Source: Hevea brasiliensis (Eukaryota; Streptophyta; Magnoliopsida; Malpighiales; Euphorbiaceae). From it: a stretch of DNA of 64,000 nucleotides. The stretch is from the NCBI RefSeq assembly GCF_030052815.1, contig NC_079493.1:57579191-57643190 (forward strand), in the 5' to 3' direction. How positions within the stretch are numbered: the first letter of the stretch is position 1; the number at the start of each line of letters is the position of its first letter. Of this stretch, positions 1 to 11,243 are shown one piece after another. The translations under genes were made by a program, and so were the position numbers. The notes under the pieces were generated by a model. It had not been told where the DNA came from. It ran no database searches and was given only the letters and a program-made list of their open reading frames with translations.

Positions 1-2117
1 ATTTCAAGAGTTTATAGTTACAATCCAAAACTAATACAAAATACAAAATAGCACCCAAAGTCCTAATGACCTACCAAGTGCACTGCAGATGTGAGGTGAC
101 TTTGGACTCCGGATGCAGGTCTAAAAGTTCACTCAGTGTAATGTCTGCTAGGCTCCCCAGCTAGGTCTCCAGTACCTGCGCGTGGCAAAAGCGACGCACT
201 AAGCAATTCTACTTAGTGGAGACAATATAAAATAAAATAAAATAAAATAAGTATGCAAAATGTATGATTACATTTTTGGGTAGATTTAATTTCTGATATT
301 TATTGCAGTATTATTCGATTAAAATTTGGTAAAATTTATTATCATTGCCCGAGCAACCCATACTAGTCGACTGGACTGGATAAACGGGTAAACTGGCACT
401 GGGTACTAAGTACCTTGGACCATCACACCATCGGTCACATTGTGTCTCTTGGTGTGCAACAGAACAGCTAATAAGCTGTAATAATTATCAGGGATAAAAC
501 TCGAATGTAACAACTTAAATAACATAGCCAAAGGCTATTATGTCACAGAACGGCATGGGAAGCCATGAAACACAGAATAGCATGAAGCCATATGCAGTAC
601 TGCTAACAGAACCCTATTCGCATGCCAACCTATCCAAACCAATCTTGTTAGGTATACTAGGGCATATTACACTTTTAAGTTTCACAATTCTTGAAATTCA
701 GGTTTTAGTGTTACTATTAATTTCATTAGTCAACTAAAATGTTGACTTTTGCATAGACAATAGGTACATTGGTTCTAATACTCCCAACATACCACATTTT
801 GCATTATAAATTTGTTCGTATTGGTTACCAATACCATTTCTAAGCTTAATGTTAATTGGATAGAATTTTCAATTTTCAAGCTTTGTGTTTACTGTTCCAT
901 TAGTCATTGTTGCAGTGGGAATTTGGCAAAATGATCAACATGAAAGTTGTTCCTTATTTTATCTAGTTACATTTACTTTTTCGAATCACTCCATTTGGAG
1001 TTTTGTATCTCAAGTTATGGCCCAAAAACCACAACTAGCCGGATTATGATTTTTTCAGAATTTCTAGACTAACCAAATCTACAGTATTAGGAGTAGTGAT
1101 TTCAGGTCATTTTTTGAATATGTTATAGTTATAATTTGGGTTAGGTTTCTTCATGAAAGTTGTTGGTCTATATCTCAGCTTTTTTTTGGTAAAATTTCAG
1201 GTTAATTGGACCTTTCTACACTGAGTTATGGCCAAATGACTAAACACTGTTCATTTGGTCATTTTGCCCAGGTAGAATGCAGGTCACTTGGATTAGGGCA
1301 ATCTTTTGGTCAACTTGGTTTCGTTTTCTGGGCATGGTTTCTTCACCAAAGTTGTGCCATTATGTGTCTAGTTTCATGTCCAATTAGCCTTGCACCAATT
1401 GAATCTCTACAATTCTAGTTATTGCTGCCCAAACCTACTGGACTCATGCCTAGTCCTGCAGGTCACCAAGGGCAGCCACACTAAACTTAAATCCCACTAC
1501 ACAACCCACTTGATTTTTTATTTAAACAGAACCAAATGGTCACTAATTGACCATTAAAATGTACTTTCATCATCATATGATCAAAGTCTCATTTCCATCC
1601 CAAACCCTAACTCAAACATCATAAACCATGCATTATCATTGCATTTCATCACTCCACTTAAGAGATGCATATTAAGGGCGGCCATACTAGCATGTTAGCT
1701 CCATAAAAATCATCACAATCTTACCCCAACCAAGGCTGCTGAAATTATGGGATGGCATACAAATGGTATTTAACAAATTTTCTTTGAAATTTGCACTCAT
1801 TCATAGTCCTAAAACATGAATTTAAAGTGAAAACCAAGGTTGGGTCACAAACCTCTAATGGAGTGAGATTTCCCACTTGCTAGGGTTCTTCTTTCCCTTT
1901 TCTTTTTACTCCCAAAAGACTTGCCAAGATGTAAGAACACTTTTTTGTGTTGGGAATATAGGGTTTAGTTGGTTAAAAGTTAGGGAAATCAAGCTTTAAA
2001 AAGCTTATTCATGGTTGGCTATAGAGGGAGGGGTGACGGCAAGGAAGAAGGTAGAGAGAGTTCTGATTTTTTTTTTCTTCATTTTCTGCCCATTTAGTCT
2101 CTTTTAAATAAACTTAT
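1..2117 (-). repeat. C1 solo/terminal LTR, left part (family C, gypsy-type), 5' side of window cut
   Basis: This is family C LTR sequence in minus orientation. Its order matches C2 at about 11690-13900: the block with an inverted CTTAG stem near 179-216, the GGTACC-rich block near 400, and then the ATGTTGACTTTT motif. It is split at 2117/2118 by B1 and resumes at 20519. About 450 bp of the LTR end must lie left of the window, judging by C2. I see no coding capacity; the short frames at 540-737 and 1206-1418 are chance frames in the LTR. An (AAAAT)n-like run lies near 225-250. Because the left end is not visible, it cannot be said whether this is a solo LTR or one end of a full element. Confidence 0.85.
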
Positions 2118-4453
2118 TGTAACACCCCTATGTTCGGTAGTGCGTTCTACTGTTCCGGTGACCAGTGTTGTCCGGACAGTTAGGATGCCTAGAACTACAC
2201 TTCGATATGAGTGAGGAGACATAAAATAATGAAATAAAAAAAAAAGAAAATACAAGAAAAACAAAGGAAAAATAATAGCAAAGAAATGTAACCAAGTTAA
2301 GTGAGCCGAGAACCCTAGTGATGGGTGACTGCACCAGGAAGTTGCAGCGTGGACCGTTGACTAGCCCTGGACCACGAGGAACCCTGGAAAATATTTTTAC
2401 AACTTAAATAAACCCCTATTGAAGCATAAATACCATTAGAAATATCAAAGAAAAATTAATTAATTAGTACAAAGAAAAGTGAGAAATCGAAAAATGGACA
2501 AAACCAGGTGTTACCGAAAAATCGGGAATGCAACCCGAACAGGGGCATTGTGGTCATTTGACACCCCGAGTTGTCTTTTGACCTAAATGTCCACTAAAAA
2601 TACATGATATTACACTTGGAAAATATAATGAAAAATTGAATTAGTGGTACCTAATGTAAATAGCAAAAATGGGGTATAAATGGAGTAATTAACACTTTAA
2701 AACATATTAAATCATTAAACTATGGTGAGTGGAGCACTATGGGATTAAACAATCACTATGTGGGCAGGTGTAAACCCACTAAGCATTTCATCTTCTTCAT
2801 TCATTCTTCCATGCCGAAATGAAGAGCTCCAAATCCACCATTGCCGAATTGCTTGAAGCTTCCTAATCTCCTCCATTTCCACCTCCAAACACCAAAGTCA
2901 CTTCACTAATTTTGATCCCCACCTCACAAGGAAGAAGTAGATAATAAATTCAAGGGAGTTTTTGTGAGGTTTTGAAGAATTTCCAAAGTGGTAAGTTTGT
3001 GTTTTTTATTATTGTTTTATTAAAGTTTGTAAGGATGTTATGGGTACTTGATTTATGGAGAGATTTTTGAGGTTTGATGTTTAAATGGGGATGTGTACTT
3101 TTGGCAGCCATGGAAACTCTTTGAGGATAGCTTATTCTTGCTTGTAAATGGTAGATTAAAGGGTTGATTAAATGTTTATGTGTGTAGGAATTTATTTGGG
3201 TGATGTATACTTAGTATATGTGAATGTGTATTTGAAATTGGAAGCTTGGAAATTAATGGAATGTAAATGCATGAATCGGCAGCTTGGTTTGGTGAACCAT
3301 AAGGATGTTATTTCATGTTTGGTTTATGGAATATTAATGTTGAATTGTAGTAGTTGTTATGGCAGCTTGGGTATATGTATGGTGGTGTGAGATTGGACAT
3401 GTAAATGAGCATGATTAGGTGATTAAATTGTTGTAAGTGAGTTTGACAAATTCTGCACTATATGGTGTATGTTGAGTGTGATTATAAGCTGCCAAAATGA
3501 TCAACAATATGTTGTAAAATATGTTTAGGTTATGGTACAAACCAGATTGGGTAAGAATGTGTAAATTGGTAAATGCTAAAAGTGATCTTTGATGAGTAAT
3601 AAAGGAAATGCAATAGGGCAGTTAGGTTTTGGGCTTAGAACTTTAAGTGTGTGGCTCCAATTGGTATGAGACCAATTGGAGGTGAAACTAGGCACAAAAT
3701 GTGCCAACTTTCATTGACGAAGCTTGCCGAAATTCTGCTTGTAAGGTAACTTGAAAAGTGACCAAATCCGGATTAGTGCAATTAAGGCCTGAAAATTGAC
3801 CATTTGGGCAGCAGTTAGTGTTTTGGCCATAACTCACTCAAAACAGGTCCAATTGACCTAAAATTTTAACCATGAATAGTTAAGACCTATATCTACAAGT
3901 CTTATGAAGACACCAAAGCCCAGAAATGACTATAAGCAAGTCAAAAAGCTTGCACAATTTCGGGTCCAAAAACTGGCCGAACCAAAATTGACCTAAAATG
4001 ACCTAAGTGACCAATTTGATGCATTTTGACCAGCAATAGTAAAATGACCATAACTTGGTCTACATAACTCAGAATGACCTGAAATTTTGCCCCGCGTGCA
4101 ATAAGACATAGATCTACAAGTTTGTAGTTTTGACCGAAACCCGAAAACCGAGGGAACTAGGTTGTCCGGCTAGGTCAAACTAGTATCCCGGAATCCAGCA
4201 GGTTGCAATAAAACGCAATATACATGGAAATGAATTTGGTAACATGTTCCAACCCTAAAAGACTATTGAATGTAACATATTAGCAGCATTAAAACCTAAT
4301 TTACCTAGAATGTGTCGAGGGTCAACATATTAGGTTGACTAAGCAAATAATAGAATTCAGTGAATTAATTATCAAGCATTATCGTTAGAGACAGTTTAAA
4401 TGAGTACTAAAACACTTCAAATTGTGTTTCTCAGTTAGCAAAGACTCATGGAA
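2118..4453 (+). repeat. B1 solo LTR, left part (family B, gypsy-type)
   Basis: The left end TGTAACACCCC begins at 2118 and is preceded by the target-site copy CTTAT (2113-2117). The matching CTTAT follows the right end at 20514-20518, so this is a solo LTR with a perfect 5-bp duplication. The sequence is collinear with the B3 5' LTR (57403-59576). A1 interrupts it at 4453. Without A1 the LTR is 3,707 bp, close to 3,755 bp in B3. Two CCATAACT modules lie at 3827 and 4048. There is no internal sequence and no gene. Confidence 0.93.
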
Positions 4454-7078
4454 TGTAACATCCCCATTGCACGTGTTCTGTACGTTCAATTGCTCCAGTA
4501 GTCAAATAACAGTCCACGCAAGTCAGTATGTCTGGAACTACACTTCGGTGATAGTGAACAAACATATAATGATGAAATAAATAAAAAGAAAATACAAAAA
4601 AATCAAACAAAAATAAAAGAGAGAAAATGATGCTAAGTTAAACGAGCCGGCACCACAGCGATGGGTGACCGCACCGGGAAGGCCATTGCCGACCCCAAGA
4701 CCACGTGGAACCCTCTGAATATAATTTTGAGACATAAATAAAGATTTATTGAAATGTAATTGACACTAGAAATATCAAAGAAATATTAATAAATTAGTAC
4801 AAAGAAAAATGAAAAATCGAGAAACAGACAAAAATTGGTGTTACCGAAAAATCAGGAATATAAACCGAAGTGGGATATTTTGGTCATTTGACACATAGTG
4901 TTGCCTTTTGACCTCAATCTCCATTAAAAATAAATGATATTACACTTAGAAAATGTCATGAAAAAATTAAATTGTGATACATTATAAGAATAGTGAAAGA
5001 AATGGGGGATAAAATCCAATTTATGAAACTTTGAATAATTAACATTAAAATCCAAGTTAGTGCTCCACTAACTTGGATATTGGGACCCTTATCACAGCCT
5101 TGGGACAGCAGATAGCACTCACCATCATCTTCTTCATCAGCCCATTTTACTTTGCCGTAATGAATTCCACCATGGAAATCACCATGGCCACCCCGCATGC
5201 AATCTCCATGGGTGCATGATCAAGCCATCCTTTCCACTTCTTTCCTTCATTAAAGCTTGCCTACTTACCTTGGGGAAGATATTGGCAACAAGAAAAACCA
5301 GATTTGGTGAAGTTTTGATAAGCATCAAAAGTTGTAAGTGTCCAAAATCCCTCCCTTGCTTTGGTAAAGCTTGTGTTTAGGTTGAGGTGAGTGTTTTGGT
5401 GAAGAGAAAAGAAAGAAATAGTGAGAAATGAATTTGTCCATTTTTGGCAGCCATGAACCCTTGTTGAACTTGAGTTATTTTTACTTCTAATGAATGAAAA
5501 TGAAGGTTGATTGATTCAAATGAAAGTTAGAGTAAGTTTGTGCATAAATATGTACATGTAGTGTTTAGATTTAAGGTGTGAAATGGAACCTTGAAGCCTT
5601 GAGCAAACTGCCATGTTTGGCAGCCCCTAATAGCATGAATTTGTGTGTGAATATATGGTTATTAATGATATATGTTAATGTCAATTTGTGCGCAGCACGT
5701 GTAAATGATATTGAAGTATGAATATGTTGAAGTATATGTGTAATATTAACATTGAAGTATGTTGAATTTGGGTGGATGTAAATATTGAAGTTTAATGGTG
5801 TATTGTGTGCCTTGTGGACTTGAGTATTCTGCCCATAATTTTTTCTGGAATTGTGTACAATATATGTATAGAAGTGTTGTTGATTGAATATTGTAGTAAT
5901 GAGGAGGAGGAGGAACATTAAATTGGAAGTGTATGAGCTTTGTGCAGGTTGTGTATTGAAGGCAGCACCTAAATGAGGCCATAAGTGCCAAACTATGAAC
6001 CCAATTGGTATGAGGCCAATATGGGGTGAAACTAGACACCAAATAGGCCAACTTTCATGCAGAAAGATTGCCAAAATTCTGCCTAGAAACTGACCTTAAA
6101 AAGTGACCAAATCCGGATTAGTGCATTTGAGGCCTGAAAACTGACCATTTGGGCAGCAGTTAGCGTTTAGGCCATAACTCACTCAAAACAGGTCCAATTG
6201 ACCTGAAATTTTGACCATGAATAGTTAAGACCTATATCTACAAGTCTTATGAAGACACCAAATCCCATAAATGACCAGAACCAAGTCAAATGGCTTGTAC
6301 AAGTTCGGGCACAAAAACTGCCGAACCAAAAGTGACCTAAAAATTGACCAAATTGTGCACCAAAAGTGCAATCTGTCCAGCTTTAGCAAATTGACCATAT
6401 CTTGGTCTACACAACTCAGAATGACCTGAAATTTTGTCCCGCGTGCAATAAGACATAGAGCTACAATTTTGCTTCTTTGACCCAAAGCTAAAAACCAAGG
6501 TAAATAGGACTTTAACCTAGACCAATCTAGCACACAAAAATAGAGAATGTGACATTTTGCATACAATGATGCTTGAAGCATTTTGGCAATGAATGCCAAC
6601 TTGTAAAAATGGTATATTGCACTATATTGGCAGCATATTGAGATTTAAATTGTGACATATTGATGCTAGAAACAACTTATCCATATTACCTAAAAAGGTC
6701 AACACATGCATTGACTTGTGAATTATATAATAGTTAGTAAACTCCAAAGATTGAAGAAGTAAATAATTAATTTATAATGTGCCCTAGTTTGCCTAGTTGA
6801 CTAGTATGGATAGGTTGGCATGCCAATAGGATTCTGACAGCTGTTCTGTAAATGGCTTTATGCCATACTGTGTTTTTACGGCCTATTATGCCGCTCTGTG
6901 ACTTTAATAGCCTACGGCTATACATATTGTGTATTTATTTTTGGCTTATCGCCAGATTGACTATATGGCTTTTTAGCCACGCTATTTGCACACTAGGAGA
7001 CACTTTGTGACCGATGGTGTGACGGCCCAAGGTACTAGGTACCCAGTGCCAGTATATCAATTTATCCAGTCTGGTCAG

Positions 7079-7086
7079 TATATAGG
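7079..7086 (+). promoter_or_regulatory. Candidate TATA box of the A-family LTR
   Basis: TATATAGG is followed by GCTACACGGG. The same block is in A2 (minus, near 50017-50024), and a shortened form is in the A1 3' LTR near 18352. It lies about 780 bp before the LTR end and about 135 bp before the conserved hairpin. A start site some 30 bp downstream would place that hairpin in the R/leader part of the RNA. This is an inference from position and motif only. Confidence 0.3.
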
Positions 7087-7219
7087 CTACACGGGTAGTA
7101 ATTCAAGTACTATTAAATTCAAATACCTAAATCCAATCTACTGACATACAGCACCACCAAAAATTTGTAAGCACTTTATTTACCTTATTTTAGTGTATAT
7201 TTCTTTACATTTGGCACCA

Positions 7220-7257
7220 CTAAGCAAAATTGCTTAGCGCGTTGCTTTTGTAACGCG
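7220..7257 (+). other. Conserved double hairpin in the LTR (A1 5' copy)
   Basis: CTAAGCA and TGCTTAG pair around a 4-base loop (7220-7237). CGCGTT and AACGCG then pair around GCTTTTGT (7238-7257). The same structure is in the A1 3' LTR (18494-18531) and in minus orientation in A2 (49843-49880), C1 (179-216), C2 (11874-11911) and D1 (32085-32102). It is also in C3 (42180-42211). Families B and F have a structure with changed but still complementary bases at the same LTR place. A role in the RNA (dimer formation, packaging or 3'-end formation) is possible but not shown. Confidence 0.6.
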
Positions 7258-7861
7258 TAGGTATTGGAGACACAGCTGGGGAGCCCAGCAGACCTACTAC
7301 CGGGTGAGACATCAGATCTGCACAGGAGTCCAGAGTCATCTGCACTGCATTGCATACATGGTAGGACTTAGGATATCTTGTATTTTGTACTTTTGTTGTA
7401 TATTTGAAATTTGGCCTTGTATTTTGTAATATTATGAAAGCTTTAAAGTTTGTAATATTTTATACATATTAAATAATATGGAGATTTTCTGTATATATTT
7501 AAATTATTATGGACTGTATTATGGAATCATAATGATCAGAAAAGTCTATTGACTTTACTGAGAAATAGGGACTGTGAAATATTTGAGATTTTGATATCAT
7601 AATATTAAACTGTTTTCAACAGGTTTGGAAGGACAATTAGTCCTAAATATAAACGGCACCTTGCCAAATTTTTATTACCAGTCTTGAAGCACTGATTTTA
7701 ACAAAGTATGACAATAATATCAACATGATATGAATATTTCATAAATGACTTCTTAAAATCAAATTGAGTTCAAGAAATGAGATAATCACAGACTAGGTGT
7801 TCCGGCACGCCGTGTAGCATGCCTCGCTCGGCTATACTGTAGACGGGTGAGGGGTGTTACA

Positions 7862-7990
7862 TTTAGTGGTATCAGAGCACGGTTTAGGCGTTTCTGGACC
7901 TAGATAGATTGCACATCATGCATTGCATTGTAAGTGTTAAGATGACTCTAATGCAGATCTTTTGATTTGTTTTGTTATTTTTATCAGAAT
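7862..7990 (+). promoter_or_regulatory. A1 leader with initiator-Met-tRNA primer binding site (7867-7878)
   Basis: TGGTATCAGAGC at 7867-7878, 5 bp after the LTR end, is the usual plant complement of the 3' end of initiator Met-tRNA, which primes minus-strand synthesis. The rest is a short leader of about 110 bp running to the gag ATG at 7991. The same leader is found in A2 (57326-57402, minus), where B3 cuts it before its primer site. Confidence 0.93.
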
Positions 7991-9110
7991 ATGGACTCCA
8001 CATCGCAGAGAGTGGTTGATGAGGAAGTGGAAAGTCATGCTCCATCTATGACTGAACCAGGAGACAGGAGGGAACCTGTTCCCTCAGTACCAAATGCATC
8101 AGCCACATTTTAGCAAATGGCTGAGTTCTTTAGACAGATGGCAGGAGTTATGCCACCACCACCACCTCCACATCAAAAATCTCATATGGAGAGACTCAGG
8201 AAGTTTGGAGCAGTGGACTTTCTGGGCAAAAGAGAAGATGATTCTGTCACAGCTGAAAACTGGTTGGACAGAACTGGAAGAGTATTGAAACAACTTCATT
8301 GTACTCCAGAGCAGAATTTGGAAGCTGCTGTATCACTACTACAGGATGATGCATACCAATGGTGGGATACAGTAACTAGTGAGGTGCCACCAGAACAGAT
8401 AACTTGGGATTTCTTTCTCACTGAGTTCAGAAAGAAGTATGTGGGCAGTGTATACTTGGAAGAGAAGAGAAGGGAGTTTATTACCCTACGCTGCAGACAA
8501 ATGTGGCTGAATATGAAAGAGAATTTGTCGATCGAGCCGCTATGGGCGGGAAATAGTCCCTAATGAGGCAGAGAGATGCAAGAGATTTGAGGAAGGACTC
8601 AATGATAACATTAAAGTAATGATTACAGCCTTGGGGATTACAGAGTTTTCCAAGTTAGTGGAAGCTGCACTGAAGGTTGAAAAAGTTAGAATGAATGAGC
8701 ATAACATAAGGGACAGACAGTAGAAAAGAGGTCAGGGTCAGACCGGTACATCTTCTGCCCCTAGTAAGAAATTCAGAGGTTCGCCTACTCAGAGTTTTAG
8801 CAGAGCACCAAGTCAGGGTCAGTCACAGAGGCCAAAATCTCAGTTTGTACCAAGGAGAGGCCAGTCCACCCCTTCAGTGGCTAGCTCTCCAGGGACAGGG
8901 TACAGGGGACCAGCCCCAACGGTATCTATTGCTTGCCCACATTGCCAAAAATGGCATAAGGGTGGTGTTGGAGGATGATAGGTGCTTGTTTACTGTGTGG
9001 ATCTACAGACCACCTAGTCTGAGATTGTCCATGCAGAACTGCTACATCCACTCTGGTATCAACTGATAGGCCTGCCCCTCCAGCTCTAAGGGGTAGAAGG
9101 CCGGGTAAGG
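7991..9110 (+). pseudogene. gag: A1 gag (capsid and nucleocapsid), degenerate
   Basis: The ATG at 7991 opens MDSTSQR, the same start as in A2. TAG at 8111-8113 replaces a Gln codon. The capsid part (about 8117-8490) contains AVSLLQDDAYQWWD and FLTEFRKKYV, typical of the retrotransposon gag family of plant gypsy elements. Near 8490-8500 the frame is lost relative to A2, at a site where A2 has two CAG-type triplets. Downstream, a basic Pro/Ser/Gln-rich stretch leads to two zinc knuckles. The first (ACPHCQKWHKG) is frameshifted. The second (8987-9028, CX2CX4HX4C) carries TGA at 9020-9022, a CGA-to-TGA change. The protein would coat and package the RNA, but this copy cannot make it. Confidence 0.92.
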
Positions 9111-9139
9111 CTGAGGCAGCCAATACTTCATAGAAACCT

Positions 9140-9861
9140 ATGTCAGAGTCTGTGGAGAGAGCAGAAGGCAGAAAACCAGCCAAAGCCTATGCTATAAGGG
9201 CACAGGAGGAACAGGATGCTCTAGATGTTATCAAGGGTACGTTCCTTCTTTATAATACTTCTGTGCATGCATTAGTAGATCCTGGATCTACTCATTCATA
9301 TTTTTGTATCAAGCTGCCCGTAGAAAAGGGAATACCAGTGGAGGAAAGTGACCAAGACATCCTGGTCACAAATCCACTAGGCCACAGTGTGGTAGTAAAC
9401 AAGGTGTATAAGGGCTGTCCATTGAAGATTCAAGGGAAAGAGTTCTTAGCAGACTTAATTGAACTGCCTTTCCATGAGTTTGATGTGATTTTGGAATGGA
9501 CTGGTTATCCCATCATCAGGCAATAGTAGATTGTAAATTGAAGAGAATCTCTCTGAAAACTGCTAAGAACGAAGAAATAATAGTTGTGGGTGAAAGGACA
9601 GATTTCTTGTCCAATGTCATCTCAGCTACAGTTGCAAGGAGATGGTTGAGAAAAGGGTGTGAAGCCTATCTGGCACACGTGGTTGACACTAGGCAGGGTA
9701 AACTTAACTTATCTGACATACCCACAGTAAGGGATTTCTCTGAGGTGTTTCCAGAGGAATTGCCTAGTTTGCCACCAGAAAGGGAAGTTGAATTTGCTAT
9801 TGAGATTATGCCGCATACTCAATTTCAATTGCTCCATATAGGATGGCACCTGCTGAATTGA
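9140..9861 (+). pseudogene. pol: A1 aspartic protease and linker to RT, frameshifted
   Basis: A frame from 9140 carries [10 protein letters not shown], the D-x-G catalytic motif of the retropepsin-like protease (the Pro is also in A2). It continues with [19 protein letters not shown] to DVIL. One G is missing from a GGG run near 9496, so GMDWLSHH is split over two frames (9140-9526 and 9496-9861). The second frame holds [23 protein letters not shown], the usual linker before RT, and is lost again near 9810, where A2 reads [16 protein letters not shown]. The enzyme would cut Gag-Pol inside the particle. Confidence 0.92.
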
Positions 9862-11238
9862 AAGAGTTAAAAATCCAGCTATAAGAATTACTAGACAAGG
9901 GGTTCATACGCCCCAGTGTGTCACCGTGGGGAGCTCCGGTACTGTTTGTAAAGAAGAAAGATGGGACACTGAGGTTATGTGTTGACTACCAGTAGTTAAA
10001 CAGAGTAACAGTGAAGAACAAGTATCCGTTGCTTAGAATTGATGATCTGTTTGATCAGTTGAAGGGAGCCGGTGTGTTTTCTAAGATTGATCTCAGATCA
10101 GGGTATCATCAACTAAGGGTTAAGGATGCAGATGTGCCTAAGACTGCATTTAGAACCCGGTATGGGCATTATGAATTCCTGGTAATGCCATTTGGGTTAA
10201 CAAATGCTCCAGCAGCATTCATGGACCTTATGAACCATATCTTCCATCCATACTTAGATCGGTTCGTAGTGGTCTTCATTGATGACATCCTGGTGTATTC
10301 CAAGGATAAAGCAGAACATGATGAGCATTTGAGAATTGTTCTGCAGACTCTAAAAGAGAAGAAATTGTATGCTAAATTGTCCAAGTGTGAGTTCTGGTTG
10401 AATGAGATTGCATTCCTTGGACATGTAGTATCAGTTGAAGGGATTAGAGTGGATCCCAAGAAGATTGAAGCAGTGATGGAATGGAAGCCTCCCAGAAATA
10501 CAACTGAGATCAGAAGTTTCTTGGGGTTAGCTGGATATTATAGAAGATTTGTAAAGGGATTTTCCCTGATAGCTGCTCCAATGACCAAATTACTGCACAA
10601 GAATATGAAATTTGACTGGAATGACAAGTGTCAAGCCAGTTTTGAGAGGCTGAAGGCTATGTTGATAGAGGCAACACAGCCAATGTCTGGAAAAGACTTT
10701 GTAGTCTACAGTGATGCCTCACATAATGGGTTAGGGTGCGTACTGATGCTAGAAGGGAAAGTGGTCGCATATGCTTCCAGGCAATTAAGGCCACATGAAA
10801 AGAATTACCCTACTCATGATTTAGAATTAGCAGCAATTATCTTCACATTGAAGATATGGAGGCATTACCTGTATGGAGAAAAATGCTACATATACACAGA
10901 CCATAAGAGTCTGAAGTATCTGCCAACCCAGAAGGAACTTAATTTGAGACAGAGGCGATGGATTGAATTCCTGAAAGATTATGATTGTGTGATTGACTAC
11001 CACCCTGGGAAGGCAAATGTAGTCGCTGATGCTTTAAGCAGAAAATCTATTGTAGCATTAAGATCTCTGAATTCCCAACTATCCTTAACTCATGATGGAG
11101 TTATTTTGGCTGAGTTGCTAGTGAAGCCGAATATGTTACAACAAATACAGGATGGGCAAAAAGACAGATGAGAAATTAATGGCTGTTATGGGCAAAATCA
11201 CTGAGGGGAAGGAAACTGAATATGAAGTGAAAGAAAAT
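9862..11238 (+). pseudogene. pol: A1 reverse transcriptase and RNase H
   Basis: The RT N-terminal part (9862-9992) is followed by TAG at 9993-9995 inside VDYRQLN; the same amber is in A2. From 9996 an intact frame runs to 11171. It contains [41 protein letters not shown] and the polymerase site [11 protein letters not shown], then AFLGHVVS and [13 protein letters not shown]. RNase H follows with [30 protein letters not shown] and [10 protein letters not shown] 9-bp loss relative to A2 lies near 10670. The frame breaks at 11171, and C2 then interrupts it after the GGGTG at 11239-11243. It would make cDNA from the RNA template and remove the RNA strand. Confidence 0.95.
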
Positions 11239-11243
11239 GGGTG

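Larger units (their letters stand above)
4454..7861 (+). repeat. A1 5' LTR (3,408 bp)
   Basis: It starts TGTAACATCC and ends GGTGTTACA, followed by 5 bp and then the primer binding site. It matches the 3' LTR along its whole length, with differences clustered near 6840-7090 and 7527. It holds two CCATAACT-type modules (6172 and 6395, 223 bp apart), a candidate TATA box (7079-7086), a conserved double hairpin (7220-7257), and TTGTA-rich sequence at 7377-7440 of the kind that surrounds plant poly(A) sites. An antisense open frame of 167 codons at 5571-6074 is not conserved in the 3' LTR and is taken as chance. Confidence 0.96.

Noticed and set aside
5571..6074. 167-codon antisense open frame in the A1 5' LTR (and shorter ones at 16853-17333)
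   Set aside because: It lies in LTR sequence, is cut by a frame change in the 3' copy, has no domain, and low-complexity His/Thr/Ile-rich content. It is a chance frame in AT-rich DNA.
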